Source of the DNA: CAZCAC01 sp964496575
GTDB taxonomy: Bacteria > Planctomycetota > UBA1135 > GCA-002686595
DNA: 24,281 bases
NCBI GenBank assembly: GCA_964496575.1
Contig: CAZCAC010000131.1
Coordinates: 1 to 24,281, forward strand
Direction: 5' to 3'
Each line of letters starts with the position of its first letter. Within the stretch, counting starts at the first letter, position 1. Below are positions 1 to 7,703 of this stretch, one piece after another. The position numbers were made by a program, and so were the translations under genes. A model generated the notes under the pieces. The model saw only the letters and a program-made list of their open reading frames with translations. It did not search any database and was not told the DNA's origin.

Positions 1-336
1 AAGGTCAACGCGGACGCCAAGAAGGTGGTCAACAATCCCTTCGCCGCGTTCTTCTCCGACCCCGAGGAGGCCCGGCCGCCGGAGACGGAGCCCGCGGTGG
101 AGCCGAAGTCGCAGGCTCGACCCGAGCCGCAACCCGAGCCGCAGCCGGAGCCGCAACCCGACCCGCAGCCGGAGCCGCAACCCGACCCGCAGCCGGAGCC
201 GCAACCCGAGCCGCAGCCGGAGCCGCAGCCGGAACCGCAACCCGAGCCGCAGCCGGACCCCGAACCGGATCCCGAACCGAAGCCCGAACCGAAGCCAGAG
301 CCTCGTCCGGAACCACAACCGAACGAAGAGAAGTAG
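1..336 (+). CDS. C-terminal part of an unidentified protein with a Pro-Glu-Pro-Gln repeat tail (5' end outside window)
   Basis: Frame 1 is open from the first base and stops at a TAG at 334-336, so the true start is upstream of the window; a GTG at 25 is in frame but is probably internal. The visible part reads KVNADAKKVVNNPFAAFFSD, then an acidic/proline stretch, then about 65 residues of PEPQ/PDPQ repeats ending in PNEEK. The tail should be extended, proline-stiffened and negatively charged. Such tails occur as spacers in cell-envelope proteins (TonB-like linkers, surface proteins), but nothing here identifies the folded part, so no function is assigned. The gene faces the next gene head-on across a hairpin at 366-401. 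The high-GC repeat also gives long open frames on the opposite strand, which I regard as shadows. Confidence 0.6.
   Translation, partial: KVNADAKKVVNNPFAAFFSDPEEARPPETEPAVEPKSQARPEPQPEPQPEPQPDPQPEPQPDPQPEPQPEPQPEPQPEPQPEPQPDPEPDPEPKPEPKPEPRPEPQPNEEK
121..321 (+). repeat. Tandem CCGGAGCCGCAR-type 12-bp repeats coding (PEPQ)n
   Basis: The 12-bp unit CC(C/G)GA(G/C)CCGCA(G/A) recurs in tandem in the reading frame and encodes PEPQ or PDPQ. Toward the 3' end the unit degrades to PDPEPDPEPKPEPKPEP. Variation between CAA/CAG and CCC/CCG at third positions suggests the tract is old enough to have diverged silently while the peptide pattern was kept. Confidence 0.85.
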
Positions 337-365
337 GGCTCTCCGGGATCGGAGCTCACCACACG

Positions 366-401
366 GCGAGGCCCCCGCGGTTCCACCCGCGGGGGCCTCG
401 C
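366..401. terminator. Strong hairpin between convergent genes, likely bidirectional terminator
   Basis: CGAGGCCCCCGCGG at 367-380 is perfectly complementary to 387-400, with a 6-base loop. G366 and C401 extend the stem to 15 bp. It lies 30 bases after the stop of the upstream plus-strand gene and 30 bases beyond the stop of the minus-strand gene at 431. The downstream plus-strand side has only a short T-run (TCGTCGTTT). The stem is convincing; termination activity is inferred. Confidence 0.7.
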
Positions 402-430
402 TCGTCGTTTCCGGCCGGGGCGCGCGGCGC

Positions 431-1648
431 CTACATTCCGCGCCGACGTTTGATCGTGTCGAGAGCCTCCTTGAGCACCTCGTCGGTGAGCTCCTCGCGG
501 ATCAGCGAGGGCGGATCCAGCGCGGGGCCGGGGTCGTCCTCCTGCTCCACCTCTGTGTCGCGCGTCGACCCGATCGGCGGCGGCGACGGCATCGACTCCG
601 CGACGGGCGGCGCTTCCTTCCCGTCGATCAGTGTCCCGTCCTCGTCGAGCACGTCGAGCAGTCCCAGGTCGACCTCCTCATCCTCTTCCAGGTTCCAGGA
701 CAGGGGATCGGCGAGGGCCTCCACCTCCAGCGGGCTGGGGTGTGCCTCCTCGCACCAGACCTCGTCGCCCTCCTCCTCGTCGATCTCGCTCTCGCCCCAG
801 GGACGCAGGTCGAGGAACGGAGAGTCCTCCTCCGTCTCCTCATCCTCGTCGAGGGTGACCAGGATCTCCAGCTCCTCCAGGTCGTCGAACTCGGGGAGCT
901 CCGCCGGGGTGTCGGGATCCCAGTCGGGACCGTCCTCGCCGGGTCCGAAGCCCTCCAGGGTGAGGGAAGGCTCCCACTCCTCCGCCTCCTCCAGCTCCAC
1001 CTCGCCGCGATCGGGGTCCTCCTCCCCGAGCTCGTCGAAGTGCAGGCGGAGCCACTGCTCCACGTGCGCCCGCGTCTCCCTCACCGATCCGTTCAGGTCG
1101 CCGAGGCGGCTCTCCAGGTCGGAGCGCTGGTCCTCCAGCCGCCCCTCCAGCCGCGCCCCGAGCTGATCCATGCTCGCCGCCAGGCGGAAGGTCGCGTCGA
1201 CCTGCATCCCCGCGGCCTGGACGGCGGACTGGTCCTGAGCGGCGCGCAGCAGCGTCTTGTTCGCCTCCTGCAGCACCGACATCTCCAGGTGGAGAGTGCC
1301 GAACCGGTCGGCGAGGCGCTTCTGCCCCTTCCTCAGCTCACCCAGGTCCCGCGAGATCCGGGGCAGCGAGTGCGCGCCCCGCACCAGCCGGGACTGGCCG
1401 GCGCAGACGATCGCCATCCCCAGGAGGACGACGCCACCGACCACCACCGTTCCGGCCTGTACGCCGGCTTTCGACAGGCTCAGGGCGATCCAGGTCGCGT
1501 CCGGCCCCAATCGAGGCGCCAGCGCGAGGTACCCCCCGGCCCCCAGGAGCGATAGCCCCACGAAGGAGAGGATCCAGGTCCAGCCTCCCATTCCGTACTT
1601 CTCCCGCCCGCCGTCGGATCGCCCCCCCGACTCCTTTTGCCTCGCCAT
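431..1648 (-). CDS. Hypothetical membrane protein: two TM helices, coiled coil, long acidic C-terminal tail
   Basis: 405 residues starting MARQKESGG. Two hydrophobic segments lie at about residues 22-45 (WTWILSFVGLSLLGAGGYLAL) and 60-83 (VQAGTVVVGGVVLLGMAIV), with a short loop between them. A charged heptad-like region follows at about 90-205 (DLGELRKGQKRLADRF, LEGRLEDQRSDLESRLGDL), likely a coiled coil. Residues about 205-370 are very rich in Glu/Asp, and the end is basic (DTIKRRRGM). This would be a membrane-anchored protein with a long cytoplasmic or periplasmic arm. No family is recognised. The start is followed by a polar basic stretch typical of a cytoplasmic N-terminus; the ribosome-binding site is weak (AAAGAGATAGAGTC before ATG). 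It is divergent from ptsI, sharing a 253-bp intergenic region in which I see no convincing promoter boxes. Confidence 0.65.
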   Translation of the reverse strand: MARQKESGGRSDGGREKYGMGGWTWILSFVGLSLLGAGGYLALAPRLGPDATWIALSLSKAGVQAGTVVVGGVVLLGMAIVCAGQSRLVRGAHSLPRISRDLGELRKGQKRLADRFGTLHLEMSVLQEANKTLLRAAQDQSAVQAAGMQVDATFRLAASMDQLGARLEGRLEDQRSDLESRLGDLNGSVRETRAHVEQWLRLHFDELGEEDPDRGEVELEEAEEWEPSLTLEGFGPGEDGPDWDPDTPAELPEFDDLEELEILVTLDEDEETEEDSPFLDLRPWGESEIDEEEGDEVWCEEAHPSPLEVEALADPLSWNLEEDEEVDLGLLDVLDEDGTLIDGKEAPPVAESMPSPPPIGSTRDTEVEQEDDPGPALDPPSLIREELTDEVLKEALDTIKRRRGM

Positions 1649-1901
1649 GACTCTATCTCTTTACCGCTGTGCTGGGATTTTCGGCGTGGCGACGGCCCTG
1701 CGCGCGTCGACACCTTCCGTGCGTCGGCGGTTTCCCGAGCCGCCGACCCTCGCGGTCGTCCTACGAAGTCGGGTTCCGGAGGGGCCGATCTTGAGGGAAT
1801 ACGGCCTCCCGGCGATTTTCGCCGGCCGGCGCGGACGATCCTTCTGGTCCCGCCCCCGGGCCGGTACAGTCAGGCCCGGAGCGGCGAACCGGGAGGAGAC
1901 C

Positions 1902-3713
1902 ATGGCTCAGGCGAGGAGTATCAAGGGCACCGCGGTGGCACCGGGCCTGGCGATGGCCAAGGTCCACGTGGTCCGCGCGGCCCCGCAGGTGGTTCCCACG
2001 TGGTCCCTCCGGGAGGAGGAGGTCGAGGCGGAGCTCGAGCGCCTCGACCGCGCCATGCAGGAGGTCAGCGCCGCCCTGGAGGAGCGGCGGAACGCGGTCG
2101 CGCGCAGCGCCGGCGAGCAGGAGGCGGAGATCTTCGTCGTTCACCGGATGATCCTCCAGGATCCCTCGGCCCTGAGACGCGTCCAGCAGCGCATACGAGA
2201 GGAGCGGCTGAACGCCGAGGCCTGCGTCGAGCACTTCGTCCGGAAGCTGGAGGACACCGTCAGCGACCTCGATGGAGAGGGGGTCCGCAGCTACAGTGCG
2301 GACATCTCCGAGCCGTGGCGGATCGTGCTCGGGGCGCTGATGAAGAGCGAGCGCAAGGCCCTGGTCTCGCGCGAGGAGCGGGTCGTGCTGGCGGCGGCGG
2401 AGCTGACTCCGCACGTGGTCACCTGCCTTCCGCGGAAACGGGTCCTGGGGGTGATCACCGAGACCGGCGGTCGCTTCTCCCACGGCGCGGTGCTCGCCCG
2501 CTCCTTCGGCTTCCCCTGCGTGGTCGAGCTGCCCAACCTGCTCTCCCGCCTCGAGCAGGGGATGCAGGTGATCGTCGACGGGGACGTCGGCAGCGTCCAG
2601 CTGAATCCCGACCAGGAGTCGATCGACCACTTCCTCGAGCGCCTCTCCCGCCGCGAGGCTCGCCGTGAGGCGCTCGAAGTCCACGGCTCGTTGCCGGCCC
2701 TGACCCCCGACGGCCATCGCATGGAGGTCAACGTGAACGTCGAGAGCGTGCGCGATCTCGATGACGGTGGGGGGCTCGAGGTCGAGCACACCGACGGCGT
2801 CGGGCTGCTGCGCACCGAGTTCCTGTACCTCGAGCGTTCCCAGTTCCCCTCGGAGGACGAGCAGTACCGCCTCTACCGCCGGGTCGTCGAGCACTTCCGT
2901 GGCCGGCCGGTCACCGTTCGTACCCTCGACATCGGCGGTGACAAGCAGCTGCCCTACTTCCGGATGCCGCAGGAGATCAATCCCGCGCTCGGCTGGCGGG
3001 GGGTTCGCGTCTCGCTGGAGTGGCAGGACCTCCTGCGGGTGCAGCTGCGGGCCGTCCTCCGCGCCAGCGCCCACGGACCGGTGAAGATCCTGCTACCGAT
3101 GGTGACCTCGGTGGAGGAGATCCTGCGGGTGCGCAAGGTCCTCGACGACGTTCGCGAGCAGCTCCTCGACCAGGGCTACGAGGTGGCCCCCGAGGTCCCC
3201 CTGGGGGCGATGATCGAGGTCCCCTCGACCCTCCTGACCCTGGCCCGCGTCCTCGAGGAGGTCGACTTCGTCGGGGTCGGCACCAACGACCTGGTGCAGT
3301 ATCTCCTGGCGGCGGACCGCGACAACTCCTGGGTCTCCCGGCTCTACGACCCGTACCACCCGGCGGTGATCTGGGCCCTGCGGACGGTGGCGGCCACGTC
3401 CCGGGCCGCGGGCAAGCCCTGCTCGGTCTGCGGCGAGCTGGCGGGGGACTACGCGACCGCCCTGCTGCTGTTGGGGATGGGCTTCAGCGGGATCTCGGTG
3501 GCCCCTAATTTCGTCCCCCAGATCCGCTGGGCGGTGCGGGAGTCGCCGATGGACGAGCTCCAGGACCTCGCCCAGGCCGCCTGCGATAGCGGCTCCGGCG
3601 ACGAGGTCCGGCAGCTCCTGGAGGAGCTCCGGGTCCGCCTCCACGACCGCCTGATGGGCCAAATCACCCCGATCGAGGCACCCGAGGGAGGTGAAGGCTC
3701 GCAATCCCCCTAG
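1902..3713 (+). CDS. ptsI: Phosphoenolpyruvate-protein phosphotransferase (PTS enzyme I)
   Basis: 603 residues, close to the usual ~575 of enzyme I. The enzyme autophosphorylates from phosphoenolpyruvate and passes the phosphate to HPr in the cytoplasm. The N-terminal helical HPr-binding region and swivelling phospho-His domain contain TETGGRFSHGAVLARSFGFP, with the predicted phosphorylated His at residue 194. The C-terminal PEP-binding barrel shows LLRTEFLYLERSQFPSEDEQ, the GVGTNDLVQYLLAADRDN motif and SVCGELAGD, with the catalytic-site Cys at residue 510. There is no N-terminal GAF domain, so it is not of the EI-Ntr type. The ATG at 1902 is preceded by GGGAGGAG (1891-1898); a longer upstream open frame exists but lacks family similarity. 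No HPr or EIIA gene lies next to it. The divergent neighbour is unrelated and the gene appears monocistronic or read with the following gene. Confidence 0.95.
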   Translation: MAQARSIKGTAVAPGLAMAKVHVVRAAPQVVPTWSLREEEVEAELERLDRAMQEVSAALEERRNAVARSAGEQEAEIFVVHRMILQDPSALRRVQQRIREERLNAEACVEHFVRKLEDTVSDLDGEGVRSYSADISEPWRIVLGALMKSERKALVSREERVVLAAAELTPHVVTCLPRKRVLGVITETGGRFSHGAVLARSFGFPCVVELPNLLSRLEQGMQVIVDGDVGSVQLNPDQESIDHFLERLSRREARREALEVHGSLPALTPDGHRMEVNVNVESVRDLDDGGGLEVEHTDGVGLLRTEFLYLERSQFPSEDEQYRLYRRVVEHFRGRPVTVRTLDIGGDKQLPYFRMPQEINPALGWRGVRVSLEWQDLLRVQLRAVLRASAHGPVKILLPMVTSVEEILRVRKVLDDVREQLLDQGYEVAPEVPLGAMIEVPSTLLTLARVLEEVDFVGVGTNDLVQYLLAADRDNSWVSRLYDPYHPAVIWALRTVAATSRAAGKPCSVCGELAGDYATALLLLGMGFSGISVAPNFVPQIRWAVRESPMDELQDLAQAACDSGSGDEVRQLLEELRVRLHDRLMGQITPIEAPEGGEGSQSP

Positions 3714-3849
3714 GAATTCTGTATTTAATCAGGGTGCCATCCGAGCCACACCAGGGAGCCCTCACCTCAGATCGAGAAGTGCCCGGTTATTGGTCCCCCA
3801 AAAATGAGAGTTCCTTGGTAGCATTGCTGCGGAGAAGAGGAGGAGGAGA

Positions 3850-4665
3850 GTGCGCGGATCCAGGTGGGGCGGCGAACAATCTGATCGCCCTCGTCGGGGA
3901 CGATGGTCCCAGGCGGAGGTCGCCCGGCTCAAGGAGCTGTATGGACTCAAGGATGACGAGTCCATCGCCCGGGAGCTGAACCGGCCAGTGGCGAGCGTCC
4001 GGAAGATGGCGGAGACCATCTTCCCGGTGGCTACCCGTACGGGTCCGTGGACCGCCGCCGAGGTTCAGAAGCTCAAGCGCTACCTCGGCGTCGCCGAAAA
4101 CGAGATCCTCGCGCGGATCCTCGGGCGCAGCGTGGAAGAGGTGAAGGCCCAGGTCAGTGATCTGGGCCGTATTCGTATCGACGGCGAGTGGACGCAGGAA
4201 GAGACCGCCGAGCTCAAGAGGCTGTACGGGACGCGCACCGACGAGGATATCGCCATCATCTTCGGCCGCCCGACCCCCTCGATCGCCAGGAAGGCCGAGG
4301 AGCTCTGTCTCGCCAAGGACAAGGCTTTCATCCGCCGGATGCAGGGATCGCCCTCCACGCGCATGCCCCGCTGGACCTCCGAGGAGATCGAAGTCCTGCG
4401 GAGGTACTACCCCGATCACTCGAATCTCGAGATCGCGCAAAGACTCAACCGCTCGGTCAAGAGCGTGGTCTCCAAGGCGCACAACATCGGCCTGAAGAAG
4501 AACCGCCACCGTCTCCAGGAGATGGGGCGGCAGAACGTCTCGCTGCGCTACGGCCGACAGCAGGACCAGCACAAAGCGACCGACGACGGACAGTCGCCGG
4601 ACCCCGAAGACGACTCACCGGACTCGCCCCCTCCTCCTCTCTCGGGCGAGTCCGAGTCGACCTGA
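3850..4665 (+). CDS. Four tandem Myb/SANT-like helix-turn-helix repeats; putative DNA-binding protein
   Basis: 271 residues from a GTG start directly after a purine-rich AGGAGGAG site. Four homologous units of about 42 residues follow one another. They begin GRWSQAEVARLKELYG (about 17), GPWTAAEVQKLKRYLG (about 65), GEWTQEETAELKRLYG (about 112) and PRWTSEEIEVLRRYYP (about 172). Each has a Trp after Gly/Arg, an acidic helix, a central D/N-x-x-[IL]A-x-x-L/F-x-R turn (for example SIARELNRPVASV, EIAQRLNRSVKSV) and a basic third helix. This is the three-helix Myb/SANT-like pattern in which the last helix reads DNA. Unit 4 is followed by a basic stretch KKNRHRLQEMGRQ and a disordered Pro/Ser/Asp tail. 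A sequence-specific or nucleoid-associated role is inferred. It lies 136 bp downstream of ptsI on the same strand; a functional link to PTS is not shown. Confidence 0.75.
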   Translation: MRGSRWGGEQSDRPRRGRWSQAEVARLKELYGLKDDESIARELNRPVASVRKMAETIFPVATRTGPWTAAEVQKLKRYLGVAENEILARILGRSVEEVKAQVSDLGRIRIDGEWTQEETAELKRLYGTRTDEDIAIIFGRPTPSIARKAEELCLAKDKAFIRRMQGSPSTRMPRWTSEEIEVLRRYYPDHSNLEIAQRLNRSVKSVVSKAHNIGLKKNRHRLQEMGRQNVSLRYGRQQDQHKATDDGQSPDPEDDSPDSPPPPLSGESEST

Positions 4666-4696
4666 TTCGGGACCCATCGAAACCGGAGATGAACGC

Positions 4697-4719
4697 CCCG
4701 GTCGGCTTCGCCGGCTGGG
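4697..4719. terminator. Hairpin between convergent genes, possible bidirectional terminator
   Basis: CCCGGTCGGC (4697-4706) pairs with GCCGGCTGGG (4710-4719) around a TTC loop, with G-U pairs tolerated, giving a 10-bp stem. It sits between the stops of the Myb-repeat gene (4665) and the minus-strand gene (4798). There is no T-tract, so intrinsic termination is uncertain. Confidence 0.35.
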
Positions 4720-4797
4720 CCGCGAGTTCGTCTACCGGCTCGCGTCGCTCGACCTTCGACCGGGAAGGCCATCTTCTCGTGCGCCGGGTCATAGGGG

Positions 4798-5820
4798 TCA
4801 GGGGAGGAAGGTGATCTCGATGGCGTTGGTGAGGTTCATGCTCGAGCTGCAGGGACCACCGACCGGATCGCCGTACCATACTTGAAAGCGGCGCACGTCC
4901 CCCGCTCCCCAGCCGCCTGCCGCGGCCAGACCGGGATCCCAGCGCGCTTCGCCCGCGCCGTCGGGGAGCTGTGTGCCCAGCCGCTTCACCGCTCCACCGA
5001 CGCAGCGCAAGCCGTCCCCGAAGATGATCCCGGAGCCGCCACCCAGGGCGTTCCGCCCGGCGAAGAGCAAGGTCGGTTGCCCGGGGAGCAGACCGCCGGC
5101 GACGAAGCCGAGGTCGTCGCTCGAGACGCGTTCGGACCCGAACGCGCGCAGCGTGCCCCCCGCGCCGGTGGAGTTGGCACACCCCTCCTCCGAACTTCCC
5201 CCGACGTTCCCGCAGGGGCAAGCTGCCCCGCTGCCGTCGCCGCTGCAGAAGGACACCCCTTCCGACTCGGCGCGGACGGTAATGCTCTCGAGGGTGACGA
5301 TCATCGCGCCCGTCCCGTTCAGCACCTCGAAGGCGGTCATGCTGAAGAGCGAAGCCGGGTAGGTCCCGAACGCCTCGAGGAGACTGGACGAGTCCAGGAA
5401 GCTCGCGGACGAGTCGGCGGCCGCGAGGGTGAAGAACATCGAGTCCGAGTCCATGATGACCAGGGAAGCGGTCAAATTGTCCCCGTGAGACATGTCGTTC
5501 TCGATGAAGAAGTGATTGCCATTGGCCAGTCCCGCCGTCGCGCCCTCGACCTCGAGCACGAACGTTGGCGCGTCGATCAGGTGGTCCGTGCCGGTACCCG
5601 AGCCGAAGCTGTACCCCGATCCCGGAGTGAGCACCTCGAAGCGGACCCGGGCGTCGTCGCCGAGCTGGACCCCCGCGAAGGGTCCGGTGGTGAGCTGGGC
5701 GATGGCCACCGTGCCGGTGGCCTCGATGACGATGCTCTCGCACCAGCCGGGGGTGGAGAGGGCGAGCGGCAGGGTGAGTCCCGCGGCGCGGAGGAGGAAC
5801 AGGGTCGGGCGGCTTCTCAT
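4798..5820 (-). CDS. Exported protein with beta-rich N-terminal domain and cysteine-rich C-terminal module (copy A)
   Basis: 340 residues from an ATG with AGGAG (plus-strand 5826-5830) five bases upstream. Residues 1-28 form a Sec signal peptide (basic MRSR, hydrophobic core, cleavage near GWCES). Residues about 29-188 are a beta-rich region without a recognised family; the opening VIEATGTVAIAQLTTGPFAGV resembles the unnamed beta domains common in anchored bacterial exported proteins. Residues 191-340 are the cysteine-rich module also found at the ends of the proteins at 15416, 16698 and 20745: FCSGDGSGAACPCGN, GCANS, FGDGLRCVGG, and a C-terminal ITFLP. This copy is the most diverged of the four, lacking the NDNDG loop and the SGLYFQA motif. 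The protein probably works at the cell surface or outside; its activity is unknown. Confidence 0.75.
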   Translation of the reverse strand: MRSRPTLFLLRAAGLTLPLALSTPGWCESIVIEATGTVAIAQLTTGPFAGVQLGDDARVRFEVLTPGSGYSFGSGTGTDHLIDAPTFVLEVEGATAGLANGNHFFIENDMSHGDNLTASLVIMDSDSMFFTLAAADSSASFLDSSSLLEAFGTYPASLFSMTAFEVLNGTGAMIVTLESITVRAESEGVSFCSGDGSGAACPCGNVGGSSEEGCANSTGAGGTLRAFGSERVSSDDLGFVAGGLLPGQPTLLFAGRNALGGGSGIIFGDGLRCVGGAVKRLGTQLPDGAGEARWDPGLAAAGGWGAGDVRRFQVWYGDPVGGPCSSSMNLTNAIEITFLP

Positions 5821-6029
5821 CGGAGCTCCTGGTCGATTCGCAGTCGGTTCCTGCGCATCGCGCGCAGAACGCAGGTTGGGAGGGCGTGGAGCGAGGAAGC
5901 AAAACCCGTGCCCGGCCCTCCCCGCCCAGCGGTTCCCGTGCAGGCGGCCTTCCGGGGCGTCCGGGGGTGGAAACCGCGCCCCTGGCGAGCGCATGCGCAC
6001 GATGCCGCGTCGCGGCCCCGGCCGCCGCC

Positions 6030-7694
6030 CTACTCCTCCTGCCGGGCGTTTCCCGTCAGGGGATCGAGGGGCAGGAGTCGCGCCGTCTCCTCGTCGTAGA
6101 GGTACGGCGTGCGCCCGCCGGCGAGCTCGAGCAGCTCCAGGTTCTCGGGCCCGCGGTCGTAGACGACCCACGCGTGGGCCCTCTCCAGATCGGGGACGTT
6201 GGTGACGAAGCTGAGGTGGATGTTGTGCTCGGGGGTGTAGCGCACGAAGACCACCGAGCGGCCTTCGAGCTCGGCCACCCGCTCGCGGAAGCCGGTCAGC
6301 CGGTTGGCGCGAACGCGGTGACGCTGGCGGAGCTTCTCGAAGTGGAAGACCGCGAAGGGCAGCATCACGATCACGAGCGCGAGAACGAACACGCCGCTGC
6401 GCGAGCTCACCCTCGGGTCCGGCGGGGCTTCGTCGCGCCGGGTGAAGCGGAGGAGTAGCTGGACACCCCGTGCCACGCCCACGGCCGTGAGCATGATCAC
6501 GACCTGCTGCGCCTCCAGGTAGTAGAGCACCCACTCCACCGGGTGGGCGAACGAGAGGTAGGCGAGGACGAGGAGCACCAGGGTGACCAGCGCGAAGACC
6601 ACCTCACGCCTCGGACGCCAGAGCACCGGTGTGGTGAGGAGACCGAGCACCAGCCACCAGCTCCCCCAGGTCGTGTGCAGGATCCACCGGAGCCGCTCGA
6701 CCAGGATCCCCGGCAGCGCCTCCAGCCGGTGCGCGAGGTGGTAGGGGAGGTAGAGCTGACGGAAGCCCACCATGTCCGGCGGGAGCTCGCGCTGCGCCGG
6801 AGCCGTGGAGGTGTCGAAGCCCGGCACGTCGAACGAAAAGTAGACCTCGGAGTAGTGGCGGTACGGCGTCAGCAGGATCTCGCCCGTGGTGGCGAGGTTG
6901 TGCCAGGGCATGAGCCCGAGGATCGAGATCCCGAGCGCCGCACCGGCGAGGACGCTCTTCCACTGCTTGCGCGGGTGCGCCAGGAACAGCACGCAGCAGG
7001 CGATCGGCAGGGCGAAGGCGAAGGCCGTCAGCGGCCGGGTGATCGCACTCCAGCCGACCGTCGCCGAGATGACGAGCAGGCTGCGCAGCCGACCCGATTC
7101 GCGCCAGTCGAGCAGGGACCACCAGGCGAGGAGCATCAGGAACCCCGTGGTCACCTCCGAGAAGTACCCCGGCCGGAACGCGAGACCCGCCGGGGCGATG
7201 AGCCACAGGAACCAGGCGAGGAGGGCGACCCACGGATCGACGAGGCGGCGCACCAGCGCGAACAGCATCCCCCCGGTGAGTCCGATCAGGAGCACCGGCA
7301 CGAGCCCCGGCAGCCCGAGCAGGATCCCGGGGACGAGCAGGATCGCATGCCCCGGCGGGTACTTGGGCGCGAGGACCGGATCGACGAGCACGTGGAACTG
7401 CTCGAAGAAGTGCGGCAGCGGCGGCGCCGGCGCGGCCCACGACCCGGTGGCGAAGATGCGCGCCTGGAGGACGTAGCTCGCCTCGTCGTGCACGATCGGG
7501 ACCACGTCGAGCGAACCCCACAGGACGACGTTCACCACGGCGCCGATCGCGGTGAGGATCAGGACCGCCCAGCGCGTTCGCAGCCGCGGCGTGAAGCGAG
7601 CGAGCCCCGGCTCCACGCGCCGCGCGACCCACCACCCGACGACCAGGGCGAGGACGGCCCAGATGCTGGCTTCGATGACGTTGCCGTGGAGCAT
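6030..7694 (-). CDS. GT-C fold membrane glycosyltransferase (PMT/ArnT-like, PMT_2 type)
   Basis: 554 residues with about 10-12 hydrophobic helices. The first extracytoplasmic loop carries VPIVHDEASY, with Asp70-Glu71 matching the acidic catalytic pair of GT-C enzymes. The next loop has KYPPGHAILL (111-120), the tyrosine/proline/glycine/histidine motif of this group. The C-terminal ~130 residues form a soluble, probably extracytoplasmic domain. Such enzymes transfer a sugar from a polyprenyl-phosphate carrier onto protein, lipid A or glycolipid on the outer face of the membrane; acceptor and sugar cannot be read from the sequence. It is the last gene of a minus-strand operon: its ATG lies 9 bp after the methyltransferase stop, without a clear ribosome-binding site, suggesting translation coupled to the upstream gene. 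Confidence 0.8.
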   Translation of the reverse strand: MLHGNVIEASIWAVLALVVGWWVARRVEPGLARFTPRLRTRWAVLILTAIGAVVNVVLWGSLDVVPIVHDEASYVLQARIFATGSWAAPAPPLPHFFEQFHVLVDPVLAPKYPPGHAILLVPGILLGLPGLVPVLLIGLTGGMLFALVRRLVDPWVALLAWFLWLIAPAGLAFRPGYFSEVTTGFLMLLAWWSLLDWRESGRLRSLLVISATVGWSAITRPLTAFAFALPIACCVLFLAHPRKQWKSVLAGAALGISILGLMPWHNLATTGEILLTPYRHYSEVYFSFDVPGFDTSTAPAQRELPPDMVGFRQLYLPYHLAHRLEALPGILVERLRWILHTTWGSWWLVLGLLTTPVLWRPRREVVFALVTLVLLVLAYLSFAHPVEWVLYYLEAQQVVIMLTAVGVARGVQLLLRFTRRDEAPPDPRVSSRSGVFVLALVIVMLPFAVFHFEKLRQRHRVRANRLTGFRERVAELEGRSVVFVRYTPEHNIHLSFVTNVPDLERAHAWVVYDRGPENLELLELAGGRTPYLYDEETARLLPLDPLTGNARQEE

Positions 7695-7703
7695 GGCGCG
7701 CGA

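Noticed and set aside
121..321. Short tandem repeats as a CRISPR array or PEP-CTERM signal
   Set aside because: The unit is 12 bp without spacers and codes PEPQ in frame; it has no TM helix or Arg tail as in PEP-CTERM.
1257..1901. In-frame upstream extension of ptsI giving 818 residues
   Set aside because: It overlaps the divergent gene at 431-1648 and lacks enzyme I similarity. The ATG at 1902 has a good ribosome-binding site and the expected family length.
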